Positions 24,413-34,882 of a DNA stretch of 64,000 nt are shown here, piece after piece. Position 1 is the first letter of the stretch; each line of letters starts with the position of its first letter. The translations under genes were made by a program, and so were the position numbers. The stretch comes from Aquimarina sp. Aq78 (GTDB taxonomy: Bacteria > Bacteroidota > Bacteroidia > Flavobacteriales > Flavobacteriaceae): assembly GCF_900299525.1 (NCBI RefSeq), contig NZ_OMKA01000001.1:124001-188000 (forward strand). Direction: 5' to 3'. The notes under the pieces were generated by a model. That model saw only the letters and a program-made list of their open reading frames with translations. It did no database searches and was not told the origin of the DNA.

Positions 24413-26337
24413 TTTAGATATTTTAATAGTAGTATTTCAATTAGCAGGAATATCAATGCAAAAATAACAAACCATTTCCAAAGTTCATTAACACTAGTCT
24501 CTTCTTTTATTTGGTCAAAAAGCTCTGTTATTGATTGACTTACTTGATAATCTTCGGTAGTATTTAGGTTATAGTATTGTAAATCACTCTCTGCACTATT
24601 ATAATTATAACTTACATGTTGTTGAACACTGTTATTTTTATCTTGTACTCTATAAATTCCTGCCCTCGTAGGAACCTCATCTGTAGTGATACTCACTTTT
24701 GTAGAAAAACTTTGCTGCAAGGGTATAATACTTTCCTGATCAGAGACCAGAGATAATATCCCATCTTGTCCGAGAGATATAGGAACATCATAAGAATTGA
24801 TCTGACCAATAGTATATGATATATCGGTAAGTTGCAGGCTACGTTTACCAATGTTATATAGTGTAGGAACAATTAGCGGCGAATTCTTAAAATTAGAGTT
24901 TTCCTGATTTATAGCCGATGTAAATACGTATATATTATTTGTCTTATATAAGAAAGGACTATTATCTTCAAAAGATAATACAATATTAGATGCATTTGCT
25001 TGATAATAGCTATTCACCTTTGGGTATTGAAAATTTGTAATTTTTTTATCAAATACCCCCCGATACAATGGGTGTGAGAAGTTAATCGAAGTAATTTTCT
25101 TTTCCTGTGTTTTTTCTGCTAATAATCCTTGTGTCGAATATCCGCTTATAAATTGTTGATAAGAAACCAAATCCCCGTGTATAGCAGGAATAAGACAAAT
25201 AGTACCTCCTTGATCAACAAATGGTTTTAGTGCGTTAATAAGTGATACCGGAATTTGCTTAACCTCATTAATTATCACCAGGTTTGCATTACTAATATCA
25301 TTATAATTAAGTCTTTCGACAGAGCTGCTTAGTACTACAAATTCATCTGAAGTAAAAATATTTTTTATAAAACTATCATCAGCTTCATTAATTGCAACAA
25401 CTTTTATCTTTTCTGGAGTATTTATAGTAAAAAACCTTGAGTTATCAAATGTTATTGCAGGATCTTCTATAATAACGCGACCATTGATTTTTATGTTTTC
25501 ATCTAAACGAAACTCAGTTTCAGCTGTACCATTTTCGGGAATTGAAACTGCTGTTTTAGCAATTAATTTGTCATCATTATATAGCGCAATAGATATGTTT
25601 TCTGCATTAGCATCCGTATTGCTTAATACTACATTAAGTGTGAGATCATTATTTGTATTGTGTTCTAAATATAAACTGTCGATAGCAATGTTTTGTCTGG
25701 TGACAGGCTGTAATTGAACAAGGTGTGTTTTTGTATCTGTATCTTTTTGTAAAGCAAAAGCGTTTTCTTTTTGTTGAAAATCCGAAACCATTATTACACG
25801 CTTAATAGTTTCTGGAGATGTCCCGAGTAATTGTTTTGCTTTAAGGTAAGCTGCAGGGTAGGAAAGTTGATTTGATGAGTACTCGATCTGTAACAAGTCG
25901 TTTTGAATATCTTGTTTAGAAACATCAATAAAAGTCTCTGTATTGGTAAAAAGAGATATGGTCTCTTCCTCTGGTAGGTCGCTAAGGATTTCTTGTACAG
26001 CACGTTTTAGGAGAGGCCCTTTAGATCCTTTGGCCTGCATACTAAATGAATTATCAAGATATAATGCTGTTTTACTTTTTTTGCCAACAATTTCTTCTAA
26101 TGCCAGAAACGGTTGAGCAAAAGCAAAAATAATAGCAGCCATTGCTAATAAACGGGCAATTAGTGTTAACCATTTTTTGATTTGAGAACTCTTACGAGTT
26201 TGTATGGTAACTGCTTTTAAAAACTGAACATTTGTAAAATTAACCTTTTTAAAACGCCGTAACTGAAATAAATGAACTAGAATAGGAATTATAAGTGCAA
26301 AAAGAGCGTAAAGAAATTCTGGGTGTTTAAACTGCAT
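24409..26337 (-). CDS. BatA-domain membrane protein
   Basis: The protein begins with the aerotolerance regulator N-terminal (BatA) segment MQFKHPEFLYALFALIIPIL, followed by an RRFKKVNFTNVQFLKAV segment and a second hydrophobic helix at about 62-80. A von Willebrand-A-type domain follows with the MIDAS motif DNSFS near residue 93. A large region of periplasmic beta-sandwich type (about 250-600) and a C-terminal transmembrane helix (WFVIFALIFLLIEILLLKYL) end the protein. The family is linked to envelope stress and gliding-related membrane functions in Bacteroidota, but the exact role is unknown. Confidence 0.8.
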   Translation of the reverse strand: MQFKHPEFLYALFALIIPILVHLFQLRRFKKVNFTNVQFLKAVTIQTRKSSQIKKWLTLIARLLAMAAIIFAFAQPFLALEEIVGKKSKTALYLDNSFSMQAKGSKGPLLKRAVQEILSDLPEEETISLFTNTETFIDVSKQDIQNDLLQIEYSSNQLSYPAAYLKAKQLLGTSPETIKRVIMVSDFQQKENAFALQKDTDTKTHLVQLQPVTRQNIAIDSLYLEHNTNNDLTLNVVLSNTDANAENISIALYNDDKLIAKTAVSIPENGTAETEFRLDENIKINGRVIIEDPAITFDNSRFFTINTPEKIKVVAINEADDSFIKNIFTSDEFVVLSSSVERLNYNDISNANLVIINEVKQIPVSLINALKPFVDQGGTICLIPAIHGDLVSYQQFISGYSTQGLLAEKTQEKKITSINFSHPLYRGVFDKKITNFQYPKVNSYYQANASNIVLSFEDNSPFLYKTNNIYVFTSAINQENSNFKNSPLIVPTLYNIGKRSLQLTDISYTIGQINSYDVPISLGQDGILSLVSDQESIIPLQQSFSTKVSITTDEVPTRAGIYRVQDKNNSVQQHVSYNYNSAESDLQYYNLNTTEDYQVSQSITELFDQIKEETSVNELWKWFVIFALIFLLIEILLLKYLK

Positions 26338-26528
26338 TCCTCTTGTTAATTCTTGGATTGTGTAAATATACTATAAGATTTGGGAATAAGGATTTTGAAA
26401 ACGTATTTTTTATATGCTATGATGTATCAGGTAAAATAGATTATTTTAAAGTAGTAGTATTGGGTAGCCGATTAAACAAAAACATCATTCTAGATTGTTT
26501 TACTAAAGAAAATCATAAAAAATAGGGC

Positions 26529-26536
26529 TATCTTTG
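26529..26536 (+). promoter_or_regulatory. TAnnTTTG promoter box for rhlE
   Basis: TATCTTTG matches the Bacteroidota sigma-A -7 consensus and lies 55 bases before the helicase start. I did not find a convincing TTG at the -33 position. Confidence 0.4.
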
Positions 26537-26591
26537 CAAAAATATTCAGAAATGGCATTTCCCATAAATTGTTATTTCTTAAACGATTTAT

Positions 26592-27824
26592 ATGTCATTT
26601 AACACATTAGGATTATCCGATGCACTTTTACGAGCCATCGACAAAAAAGGATATACAGTTCCTTCGCCGATTCAAGAAAAAGCTATTCCGCCGATTTTAG
26701 AAAGAAAAGATGTTTTAGCATCTGCGCAAACAGGTACAGGAAAAACAGCAGGATTTACATTACCGCTATTACAGATTTTATCTCAAGGACAAAAATTAAG
26801 AAAAAGACCTGTACGTGCTTTGGTACTAACACCTACAAGAGAATTAGCGGCTCAGGTATTGGATAATGTAAGGGCATATAGCGAATTTCTGGATTTGCGA
26901 TCAATGGTAGTATTTGGAGGAGTGAATGCAAACCCACAAATACGAGCATTAAGAAATGGTGTTGATGTATTGGTTGCAACTCCTGGACGGTTATTGGATT
27001 TACATAATCAAAGAGCACTCTCTTTGGCGAATGTTGAAATTTTGGTTTTAGATGAAGCAGATCGTATGCTCGATATGGGGTTTCAAAGAGATATTAATAA
27101 GATTCTGAATTTATTACCTGCTAAGAGACAAAACTTATTGTTTTCTGCCACATTTTCTAAGGAAATTAAACAATTAGCTAATGGAATTTTACATCATCCA
27201 GTCTGGGTTGAAGCTGCACCAGAGAATACTACAGCAGAGAAAATTGAACAAAAGTTATATAGAGTTGATCAAAAAAGAAAATCTGAACTAATTATTAAAT
27301 TTATATCAGAAGGAGGATGGAAACAAGTATTAGTTTTTACCAGAACAAAGCATGGAGCTAATCGACTAACAAAAAAAATGGTAGCTGCAGGGATTACTGC
27401 TGCAGCAATTCATGGAAATAAAAGCCAGGGAGCTAGAACAAAAGCTCTCGGAGGTTTTAAAAAAGGAACGATTCGGGTGTTGGTAGCAACAGATATAGCG
27501 GCTCGTGGACTAGATATTCCATTATTACCACATGTTGTAAATTTTGAATTACCCAATATTTCTGAAGATTATGTACATCGTATTGGCCGTACCGGTAGAG
27601 CAGGAGCTAGTGGAGAAGCAATCTCTTTAGTTAGTCAGGAAGAAATAAGCTATGTAAAAGGAATAGAAAAATTATTAGGAGAAAAACTACAAAGTGAAAT
27701 TGTAGCAGGTTTTGAACCAACAGCGAGTTTTGAAAAACCGGCATCAACATCAAGAAACAAACCTCATAAAAAACCTAAGCCAAAAGGTAATAATAGAAAC
27801 TATAAAAGGAGGTCCAGAAGATAA
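26592..27824 (+). CDS. rhlE: DEAD-box RNA helicase RhlE
   Basis: All helicase motifs are visible: the Q motif with [13 protein letters not shown], Walker [23 protein letters not shown] (Ia), the [13 protein letters not shown] box (II), SATF (III), and in the second domain ARGLDIP and [10 protein letters not shown] (VI). The C-terminal tail of about 40 residues is rich in Lys, Arg, Asn and Pro ([15 protein letters not shown]) and probably binds RNA. RhlE proteins act in ribosome assembly and mRNA turnover. A strong terminator lies downstream. Confidence 0.93.
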   Translation: MSFNTLGLSDALLRAIDKKGYTVPSPIQEKAIPPILERKDVLASAQTGTGKTAGFTLPLLQILSQGQKLRKRPVRALVLTPTRELAAQVLDNVRAYSEFLDLRSMVVFGGVNANPQIRALRNGVDVLVATPGRLLDLHNQRALSLANVEILVLDEADRMLDMGFQRDINKILNLLPAKRQNLLFSATFSKEIKQLANGILHHPVWVEAAPENTTAEKIEQKLYRVDQKRKSELIIKFISEGGWKQVLVFTRTKHGANRLTKKMVAAGITAAAIHGNKSQGARTKALGGFKKGTIRVLVATDIAARGLDIPLLPHVVNFELPNISEDYVHRIGRTGRAGASGEAISLVSQEEISYVKGIEKLLGEKLQSEIVAGFEPTASFEKPASTSRNKPHKKPKPKGNNRNYKRRSRR

Positions 27825-27855
27825 AAATTTGGCTTTACATAAAATAGAAGGTAAC

Positions 27856-27886
27856 AAAAAAGCGGAAGTAAGACTTCCGCTTTTTA
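27856..27886. terminator. Bidirectional intrinsic terminator
   Basis: AGCGGAAG (27861-27868) pairs with CTTCCGCT (27874-27881), flanked by AAAAA and TTTT, between the convergent rhlE and outer-membrane protein genes. It serves both strands. Confidence 0.85.
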
Positions 27887-27906
27887 TATATAAATCTTTT
27901 TTTGTA

Positions 27907-28449
27907 TTAAAAGATATAGTATCCAACAGAAACTTGAAATACAGAATTTTTAGCTTCAGTGTTATCCACAATATCAGTAAAACCAATATTATATCGTAAT
28001 TGACCGAAAAAAGAACCAAATTCTACTCCAGCACCTACAGCAGCACTTAAGTCAAAACTTTCTGGATCGGTACCACCATTAAAATTGTCATTAACTATAA
28101 AACCAAATTGAGGTCCTGCTTCTGCACTAAAAAATTTAGCGAATTTAAATTTTACTAAAACAGGAAGATTTAAATAATCAACATCAATATCTTGATCTAT
28201 ACCAAAGGCTTTAAATTTTGCTCCTTGTGCAGAATATATAAGTTCTGGCTGTACAGCAAACATATCTGATAACCCTATTTGTACGACAGCACCAATATGA
28301 TATCCTGTTCGTCCATCTAAATTGTTATAACCGTCTCCATTTAATGTAGCAAAGTTTACCCCACCTTTAAAACCAAGTTTGATGTCCTGTGCATTCGAAG
28401 AAATTGAAAAACCGATTACCGCAATTGCTAATAAAAAAAGCTTTTTCAT
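27907..28449 (-). CDS. Outer membrane beta-barrel (PorT-type)
   Basis: A signal peptide (residues 1-20, ending SSNAQ) precedes a predicted eight-stranded barrel with the opening LGFKGGVNFATLNGDG that is characteristic of the PorT/OMP_b-brl_2 family. It ends in the aromatic strand VFQVSVGYYIF. These proteins are common in Bacteroidota; few have a known function. The gene is transcribed towards the rhlE terminator. Confidence 0.85.
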   Translation of the reverse strand: MKKLFLLAIAVIGFSISSNAQDIKLGFKGGVNFATLNGDGYNNLDGRTGYHIGAVVQIGLSDMFAVQPELIYSAQGAKFKAFGIDQDIDVDYLNLPVLVKFKFAKFFSAEAGPQFGFIVNDNFNGGTDPESFDLSAAVGAGVEFGSFFGQLRYNIGFTDIVDNTEAKNSVFQVSVGYYIF

Positions 28450-28477
28450 AATTGTAAATTTAAGGTTTGTTTGAGGT

Positions 28478-28485
28478 CAAAGATA
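28478..28485 (-). promoter_or_regulatory. TAnnTTTG box for barrel gene
   Basis: On the minus strand the sequence reads TATCTTTG, a perfect -7 box 29 bases ahead of the outer-membrane barrel gene. No clear TTG was found at the -33 distance. Confidence 0.4.
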
Positions 28486-28621
28486 GGAACTAATATCTTA
28501 AGAAAAGGTTAAATCTAGAAAGCTTCGACTTGTTTACTAGTACCATTTTGATGTTTTTTAAGTATTATTTTGAAACAAAGAATGTTGTATCTTCGCCCTA
28601 AATTCAAAACCTAAGCTAAGA

Positions 28622-30190
28622 TTGCAATACGAATTCACAATACAAGTTTCACCAGAAATTGCTGCACATCCCGATCAATTAAAAAGTAAGGTAGCACATA
28701 AAAATGGTATCCCTTTGGATGAAATTAGACATGTTCAAGTTTTAAAACGCTCTATTGATGCGCGACAACGAGCAATTAAGGTCAATTTGAAGCTAAAAGT
28801 ATATGTGCAGGAAGACTTTATAGATAAACCAATTATAGTACCCGAATATCCAAATGTTTCTAATGCACCAGAGGTTATTATCATTGGAGCTGGGCCAGCT
28901 GGTTTGTTTGCAGCACTCCGTTGTATTGAATTAGGTTGTAAACCTATTGTTTTAGAACGAGGAAAAGATGTACAGGCACGTCGCAGAGATCTTAAAGCTA
29001 TTACTAGAGATCATATTGTTAATGAAGATTCAAATTATTGTTTTGGAGAAGGTGGTGCGGGTACATACAGTGACGGTAAATTATACACCCGATCTAAGAA
29101 AAGAGGAGATGTACATCGTATTTTAGAGCTCCTGGTTGGATTTGGAGCTACCGATCAGATTTTGGTCGAGGCACACCCACATATTGGGACAAATAAATTA
29201 CCCGGTATTATAACTGCAATACGAGAGAAAATTGTTGAAAGAGGAGGAGAAGTACATTTTGATACCCGTGTAATTGATTTTAAAATTAAAAACTCTGAAA
29301 TTAATGGTGTAACTCTGCTTGATGGGAGTACTATTGACACTAATAAGGTTATTCTAGCTACAGGACATTCTGCAAGAGATATATTTGAACTGTTGTATGA
29401 TAAGAAAATAGAGATCGAAGCAAAACCTTTTGCTTTGGGAGTACGAGTAGAACACCCGCAAAAACTTATAGATCAGATCCAGTATTCATGTGAGGTTCGT
29501 GGGCCTTATTTGCCTCCTTCGCCGTATAGTATTGTAAAACAGATAAAAGGTAGAGGTATGTACTCTTTTTGTATGTGCCCGGGAGGAGTGATTGCTCCAT
29601 GTGCTACCAGCCCTGGAGAAGTGGTTACAAACGGGTGGTCTCCTTCTAAAAGAGATCAACCTACTGCCAATAGCGGTATTGTTATAGAATTACGATTAGA
29701 AGATTTTAAAGAATTTTCTAAGTATGGCCCTTTATCAGGAGTATATTTTCAGAAAAGTATAGAGCAGCACGCTTGGCAGGTAGGTGGGGAGACTCAGAGA
29801 GTTCCTGCACAAAGGTTAATAGATATGGTTGAAGGAAAAATATCAACAAACCTTCCTGAGACCTCTTATAAGCCTGGTTTAACATCTGCTGATATGGGGG
29901 GAGTATTCCCAGAATTTATTCATCAAACGCTACAAGATGGTTTTAAGGCATTTGGTAAAAGCATGAAAGGCTATCTTACTAATGAAGCTGTAGTACATGC
30001 TCCCGAGTCCAGAACATCATCGCCTGTTCGCATTCCAAGAGATTGGAAAACATTAGAACATACACATATTAAAGGATTGTATCCTTGTGGTGAAGGTGCG
30101 GGATATGCCGGAGGTATAATTTCTGCAGCTATTGATGGTGAAAAATGTGCTCAGGCTTGCGTAGCAACAATAATATCTAAAACAGTTTAA
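28622..30190 (+). CDS. FAD-dependent dehydrogenase (COG2509)
   Basis: The 522-residue protein has an N-terminal about 80-residue module with IDARQRAIKVNLKLKVYV, then the FAD-binding motif IIGAGPAGLFAALR near residue 91. GEGGAGTYSDGKLYTR and the C-terminal GEGAGYAGGIISAAIDG are hallmarks of the COG2509 group of uncharacterised dehydrogenases. The start is a TTG codon; no upstream ATG fits and the N-terminal module is complete. The stop overlaps the convergent histidine kinase stop by four bases. Its substrate is unknown. Confidence 0.85.
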   Translation: MQYEFTIQVSPEIAAHPDQLKSKVAHKNGIPLDEIRHVQVLKRSIDARQRAIKVNLKLKVYVQEDFIDKPIIVPEYPNVSNAPEVIIIGAGPAGLFAALRCIELGCKPIVLERGKDVQARRRDLKAITRDHIVNEDSNYCFGEGGAGTYSDGKLYTRSKKRGDVHRILELLVGFGATDQILVEAHPHIGTNKLPGIITAIREKIVERGGEVHFDTRVIDFKIKNSEINGVTLLDGSTIDTNKVILATGHSARDIFELLYDKKIEIEAKPFALGVRVEHPQKLIDQIQYSCEVRGPYLPPSPYSIVKQIKGRGMYSFCMCPGGVIAPCATSPGEVVTNGWSPSKRDQPTANSGIVIELRLEDFKEFSKYGPLSGVYFQKSIEQHAWQVGGETQRVPAQRLIDMVEGKISTNLPETSYKPGLTSADMGGVFPEFIHQTLQDGFKAFGKSMKGYLTNEAVVHAPESRTSSPVRIPRDWKTLEHTHIKGLYPCGEGAGYAGGIISAAIDGEKCAQACVATIISKTV

Positions 30191-31395
30191 TTAGATTTCT
30201 TTATAGAGAACTCAAAAATGGTCTGAATCTTTTCTTTAGAAGATACTTTGATATAGCCTCCTAGATTTTTAACTAATTTTTCTACTGTAGAAAGCCCAAT
30301 ACCATTACCTTTATTACCACTTCTATCTGCAATATTAGCTGTTGTGAAAAGTTCAAAAATAGTATCCAATTTATCATTTGGAATTCCCATTCCATTATCT
30401 GTTATTCTGAAATAGTAGAAATTTTCATCCTCGTTAGTTTCTATAGATATAATGATTTGCTCTTTGTCATTATATTTAATACTGTTTCCGATAAGATTAA
30501 AGAAAATTTGTTTTAATGCAAGCTTATTACACTGTATAATAGGATCTTCTTCGGGAAAATAAATAGTAAAATCCGGTTTCATAGTAAGTAAATCAACAAT
30601 TTTATTCAATAGATGATTTAAATAAAATTCTTCGGGTTTATTCTGCATTAAACTTTCGCTCTCATAATGATCTAGTACATCACTAATATAGCTACTCATA
30701 GAGAAAGAAGAAGTTTTGATATAATCAAAATATTCTAAACTTTCATTATCGAGTTTATCTCCCAATTTAAGCTTCAGTAAATCTGTCGATGTAATAACAT
30801 TGGCTAAAGGCATCTTAAGATCATGAGAAATCACTCTTGCAAACTCCCTTAGGGATTCGTTATGTTTTTCTAATTTATTTTGAATTATTTGAAGATCATT
30901 ATTCTTTTTGTTCAGCTCAAAAAGAATAATCACTTGTTTTGCCAAAGCATTAAGAGATTCTAATTGCTTATTAGAAAGTTCTCTAGGAACACTATCCATC
31001 ACACATAATGACCCCAAAGCAAAACCATCCTTATCTACTAACGGAATTCCAGCATAAAAAATAATAGGCTTTCCTTCAAGAATAATTGGACTGTCATTAA
31101 AGCGTTTATCTTCTCTAGTGTCTTTAATTAATAATGGAGCTTGAGGTTGTAAAACAACATGAGAGCAAAGAGAATTATTACGAGGAGTCTCGCAAGTCTC
31201 TAATCCGTGTTTAGATTTAAACCATTGTCTGTCATTATCTACCAACGAAATTAGTGCCATATCTGTTTCACAGATAAATGCAGCAAGAGCCGTAATCTCA
31301 TCAAACTCCTTCTGTGATTCGGTATCCAGAATGTCTAATGATTTTAAAGCTTCTAACCTAAAGTTTTCGTTTATGGGTATTGCGTTTGGTATCAT
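30187..31395 (-). CDS. GAF-domain sensor histidine kinase
   Basis: A soluble kinase: an N-terminal GAF domain (about residues 13-160) with ICETDMALISLVDNDRQWFKS and SLCVMDSVPREL, a coiled-coil linker, then HisKA with RVISHDLKMPLANVITSTDLL and the ATPase domain with NLIGNSIKYND and GNGIGLSTVEKLV. There is no transmembrane helix, so it senses an intracellular cue. I chose the ATG at 31395 because the family starts with MIPNAIPINE-like sequence; a longer frame adds 18 residues. No response regulator lies beside it. Confidence 0.88.
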   Translation of the reverse strand: MIPNAIPINENFRLEALKSLDILDTESQKEFDEITALAAFICETDMALISLVDNDRQWFKSKHGLETCETPRNNSLCSHVVLQPQAPLLIKDTREDKRFNDSPIILEGKPIIFYAGIPLVDKDGFALGSLCVMDSVPRELSNKQLESLNALAKQVIILFELNKKNNDLQIIQNKLEKHNESLREFARVISHDLKMPLANVITSTDLLKLKLGDKLDNESLEYFDYIKTSSFSMSSYISDVLDHYESESLMQNKPEEFYLNHLLNKIVDLLTMKPDFTIYFPEEDPIIQCNKLALKQIFFNLIGNSIKYNDKEQIIISIETNEDENFYYFRITDNGMGIPNDKLDTIFELFTTANIADRSGNKGNGIGLSTVEKLVKNLGGYIKVSSKEKIQTIFEFSIKKSN

Positions 31396-31582
31396 CCTCT
31401 TACAAAGAATTGATTTATATAAAGAATCAATTCTTAATAAAATTAACAAAAATAACCCAGATATTACGAATTAATTAGCATTACATAATAATTTTACGCG
31501 ATAACCGTAACTTGTTGAAAAAGATGTACTACCGCCTATATTCTATATTACAAAAGGTAAGAATAGTAAATCTAGCTCTCTT

Positions 31583-33385
31583 TTAATATGCTTCAATGTT
31601 ATCTTCTAGTGTACGTATAAAAGAAATAATATCCTTTATTTCCTGATTAGTGAGATCTAATGGATCAGGAGGTAGCGTTTGATATTCATTATGAATACCA
31701 ATACCAATGCCGCCGCCACGATTATAAAAATCCATAACATCTTCTAGGGTTGTATACACTCCGTTATGCATGTAAGGGGCTGTTTTTCCTGCATTCCTAA
31801 CTGTAGGGGTTTTAAAAAAATGCTTCCTTTCAGGAGTTTTATATACATAATATCTTCCCAAATCAGAACTAATAGTAGCATTGATAGTATCATTTTGCTC
31901 TGGAACTCCAATCAATTCAATTTCTGATTCTCTATAATTAGGAGGTACAGTACCATTAAAAACAGGAGCAAAATGACATGTGGCGCATTTGGCTTTACCA
32001 TTAAAAAGATTAAAACCATTAATTTCATTTTGCGTAAGCGTATTTTCTATAGTGTTTATATTGCGATCAAATTTAGAATCAAATGGTGCTAAACTTCGTA
32101 TATAACTGGCAATAGCATTCCTGATTTCTGCATTACCAACTTTTTGGTTTTTGAAAACTTCTGCAAAACTTTTTGCATACGTACTATCTTGCGTTACAAC
32201 CTGTTTCAGTGTTTCTAAATCTGTATGAAATTCATTTTCATTTTCTATTACTCCAATAATTTGCCCCTCTAAACTACCTGCTCTTTTATCATAGAAAAAT
32301 GCCTTTTGTAAGCCAGCATAAAGTAGAGTGGGAGTGTTGCGTGTAACTTTTGCCCCAATTTTTAATCCATCTGTAAATGCTTTATCTGCGTGATGACAAG
32401 TTGCGCAGCTCATCTTTTTATCCGAAGACAAATTAGTATCGTAAAATAGTTTTTTGCCCAATGTTACTTTTTGTGGAGTCATTTTTCCAGAATTTCTATC
32501 GGCAAAATAGGTGTGATTATAAGTATCCTTAGAAAAAAGAGAAGTAGCTTTATTTTTTATTGCTAACTCAAAAGGAAAACTCACATGCCAGTCATCAACA
32601 ACCAGGTTCCATAACTCTAATTGTTTATGCGTATGATTTTTAATGAAGTCATATCGATTAAATGTATTAAAATTGGCATTTAAATCTTGAATTGAAGCTT
32701 CAATTTCATAATTCCATTTTTTATAAAGTGCTACGTTGTTAAATTCATTTTTAAAGATGGATAAGTAAGTCTTTAAACTTTGGTATACTATTTTAGACTC
32801 TTCTAAAGAGTTTTCTAGGACTGGAGAATCAAAACCTGTTATTCCTGTAAGTGCTATTTGAACTATTGATTTTCTAAACAACCACAAAAAATGATATGTC
32901 TTTAAGTGATTAAAACTAGTGTTCTTTCTGATTAATTTTAATCTATTTGAAACTAGATTCAAGTGTTTGTTTACACGTACAGAATTCATGTTTTCTGTAA
33001 AGATTTCTTCTTCAAGAACCTGATATCCACTTGGATTTTTAGTTTTTATATCAGTAAAATCCTCTTCTTCGACTTTCAAAATATTAGGTTGATTTAAGAA
33101 GCCGTAGTTTTCAATGTCCAGGGAAGCCAAAATGGGTTCAATTTTTTTAAAATACTTCCTGGATTGAAGAAAATATCTTTTGAGGTTGCTAGTATCAGTT
33201 TTAGCACTATCCAAATGATTAATAGCCATAGTGATATCGGATATGAATTGTTCTTTCATTTGGATATTGAATGGCGTCTTTTCTTTTTTGACTTCTTTCT
33301 CTTCTGAACAAGAAGAAAAAATACCGAATATGATAAAGAGGCTTATCACAAAATAAGCCCCTTTATTGTATTTAAATAAAATCAT
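31583..33385 (-). CDS. Di-heme cytochrome c peroxidase with imelysin-like domain
   Basis: The C-terminal half (from about residue 300) is a di-heme peroxidase of the CcpA/MauG family, with CATCHHADKAF (C327, C330, H331) and CATCHFAP (C467, C470, H471). The N-terminal lipobox FSSC (Cys26) anchors it. The region 40-280 is helical and contains GYQVLEEEIF near residue 120, which resembles the imelysin motif G-x-H-x-x-E-x-x-x-F with the His replaced by Gln. Imelysins are iron- or metal-related periplasmic proteins. The protein is therefore probably a fusion of an imelysin-like domain with a peroxidase. Four bases separate it from the PhoX-like gene. Confidence 0.85.
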   Translation of the reverse strand: MILFKYNKGAYFVISLFIIFGIFSSCSEEKEVKKEKTPFNIQMKEQFISDITMAINHLDSAKTDTSNLKRYFLQSRKYFKKIEPILASLDIENYGFLNQPNILKVEEEDFTDIKTKNPSGYQVLEEEIFTENMNSVRVNKHLNLVSNRLKLIRKNTSFNHLKTYHFLWLFRKSIVQIALTGITGFDSPVLENSLEESKIVYQSLKTYLSIFKNEFNNVALYKKWNYEIEASIQDLNANFNTFNRYDFIKNHTHKQLELWNLVVDDWHVSFPFELAIKNKATSLFSKDTYNHTYFADRNSGKMTPQKVTLGKKLFYDTNLSSDKKMSCATCHHADKAFTDGLKIGAKVTRNTPTLLYAGLQKAFFYDKRAGSLEGQIIGVIENENEFHTDLETLKQVVTQDSTYAKSFAEVFKNQKVGNAEIRNAIASYIRSLAPFDSKFDRNINTIENTLTQNEINGFNLFNGKAKCATCHFAPVFNGTVPPNYRESEIELIGVPEQNDTINATISSDLGRYYVYKTPERKHFFKTPTVRNAGKTAPYMHNGVYTTLEDVMDFYNRGGGIGIGIHNEYQTLPPDPLDLTNQEIKDIISFIRTLEDNIEAY

Positions 33386-33389
33386 ATGT

Positions 33390-34859
33390 TTATCGTTCTA
33401 AACCTTTAATTACATAAAGCATACTACCTTCTTTACGACTATTTGCTATATCAGGATTTGCTGTAGGATCGGTAAAAGGTGTTCCGTCTGTTCTTTCCCA
33501 GCCATGATTTTGGGTAATCATAAGAAAAGTCTCATCTACACCAATAACGTCTGATATGTCAATCATACCTGTTATTTCCCAGATTCTATCTAGACTTCCA
33601 TATCCAGCTGCTGCTGCTTTAGGCTGATCACATTCTAATACTACTTTTAATTCTCCAGAGTTTAAATTGTATTGATATAATCTTGAATAGTGATTTGCTG
33701 CAGGTTTAAAATCCTGAATTCCATTTGGATCCTCTTGTATGTAAGCATAATTTTCGGTTACCAAAATATTATCAGGACTATGAAAAGCTTCTGCAGTACC
33801 ACCTACTTTGTCACCATCTAATACACATGTTATTTTACCAGGGCCAAACGGAGTTCTATTATTTAATTCTACTTTGTAAATTCTTCCAGAACGTGTTCCC
33901 TTTCCTACTAATCCAGGTTTATCTCTTCCTGTAACTGCAAAATATACTTCTTGATTTTTCTTTCTGTTATGTCCTCTTCTCCAATCTATATCTTCTAATC
34001 TAGAAAATCCCATAACACCTTTTTCTTTGGCTTCGGCATCCAATAGATCGATATCTTTTTCTGTTAATTCTACAAACTCCATATCGTAAGAAACCCCTTC
34101 TTCCATATCTACCTCATAGGTTACATCTGGAGAGGTTACTTTTAATCCGTATAATTTACCTCCTTCAAGATCTCCCTGTCTGCCCACATACATTCCTAAT
34201 TGCCCAGATGGAACTTCGTTATTACTATTGTCATCCCCAATAAAAACTACAGTCTTGCCAGGATATGCACGTCTATTTAATGCAACTGCATTCTCGGTAG
34301 ACCATTGCCCTAGTGCGGTTAACATTCTAGGGGCAGAAGCTTCTGATGCATTCTTGTATGGATCAGTAGCAAAAACACCTTTCGAAGTTCCTCCCCATTC
34401 ACCACCAGAAAGATATAAAGGACCAAAACCATGTACAGATGGAGTAATTAGTGAGCCAGAACATTGTGCTGTATTTGCTGTAGCCAAAGCATTAAGAATA
34501 TGTTCTCCTTTAATAGGTTTAAAAGTCTCATCTAATGTGATTCTGGCAATAGAATAATCAGCTTCTATATTATTAATTAAAGTAAATGTTCCGTTTTTAT
34601 TACGAAGTAATCCTGCACCATCAGCCATAGAACCGTAGGTGAAATCAGGAATATAGGTGTCTTCAGATGAAAGTAGATTGTATATTTCTATATCAGAAAA
34701 TTCAGAAGTCTTTTCTAATAAAACAGGAGAGATAGAATGATTTTTCAGTTCGATTTTTCCTGTTGGTGGTTTAATAGGACCTCCTGTGTAATCGTCTAGG
34801 TTGCAAGAAGCCAATAGTAATGCAGCACCTAGAGAGGCAATAATAAGATGATTTTTCAT
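33390..34859 (-). CDS. PhoX/DUF839-like lipoprotein
   Basis: From the ATG at 34859 the protein starts with a signal and lipobox LLASC (Cys19), so it should be lipid-anchored; an upstream in-frame ATG adds eight residues. The later part fits DUF839, the PhoX-type phosphatase or beta-propeller family, with AEAFHSPDNILVTEN, AYIQEDPNG and FLMITQNHGWERTDG. Classical PhoX uses Ca2+ and Fe3+ to hydrolyse phosphomonoesters. The adjacent di-heme peroxidase gene, four bases downstream, suggests a joint periplasmic role. Whether it is an active phosphatase is uncertain. Confidence 0.7.
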   Translation of the reverse strand: MKNHLIIASLGAALLLASCNLDDYTGGPIKPPTGKIELKNHSISPVLLEKTSEFSDIEIYNLLSSEDTYIPDFTYGSMADGAGLLRNKNGTFTLINNIEADYSIARITLDETFKPIKGEHILNALATANTAQCSGSLITPSVHGFGPLYLSGGEWGGTSKGVFATDPYKNASEASAPRMLTALGQWSTENAVALNRRAYPGKTVVFIGDDNSNNEVPSGQLGMYVGRQGDLEGGKLYGLKVTSPDVTYEVDMEEGVSYDMEFVELTEKDIDLLDAEAKEKGVMGFSRLEDIDWRRGHNRKKNQEVYFAVTGRDKPGLVGKGTRSGRIYKVELNNRTPFGPGKITCVLDGDKVGGTAEAFHSPDNILVTENYAYIQEDPNGIQDFKPAANHYSRLYQYNLNSGELKVVLECDQPKAAAAGYGSLDRIWEITGMIDISDVIGVDETFLMITQNHGWERTDGTPFTDPTANPDIANSRKEGSMLYVIKGLER

Positions 34860-34882
34860 GATTGTGTGGATTTTTGTTTCCA

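Noticed and set aside
26343..26525. Plus-strand open frame of 60 codons between the BatA-like gene and rhlE
   Set aside because: No recognisable feature; it covers the rhlE promoter region, so it is probably not a gene.
34228..34557. Plus-strand frame of 109 codons inside the PhoX-like gene
   Set aside because: Antisense shadow of a conserved coding region; composition follows the opposite strand.
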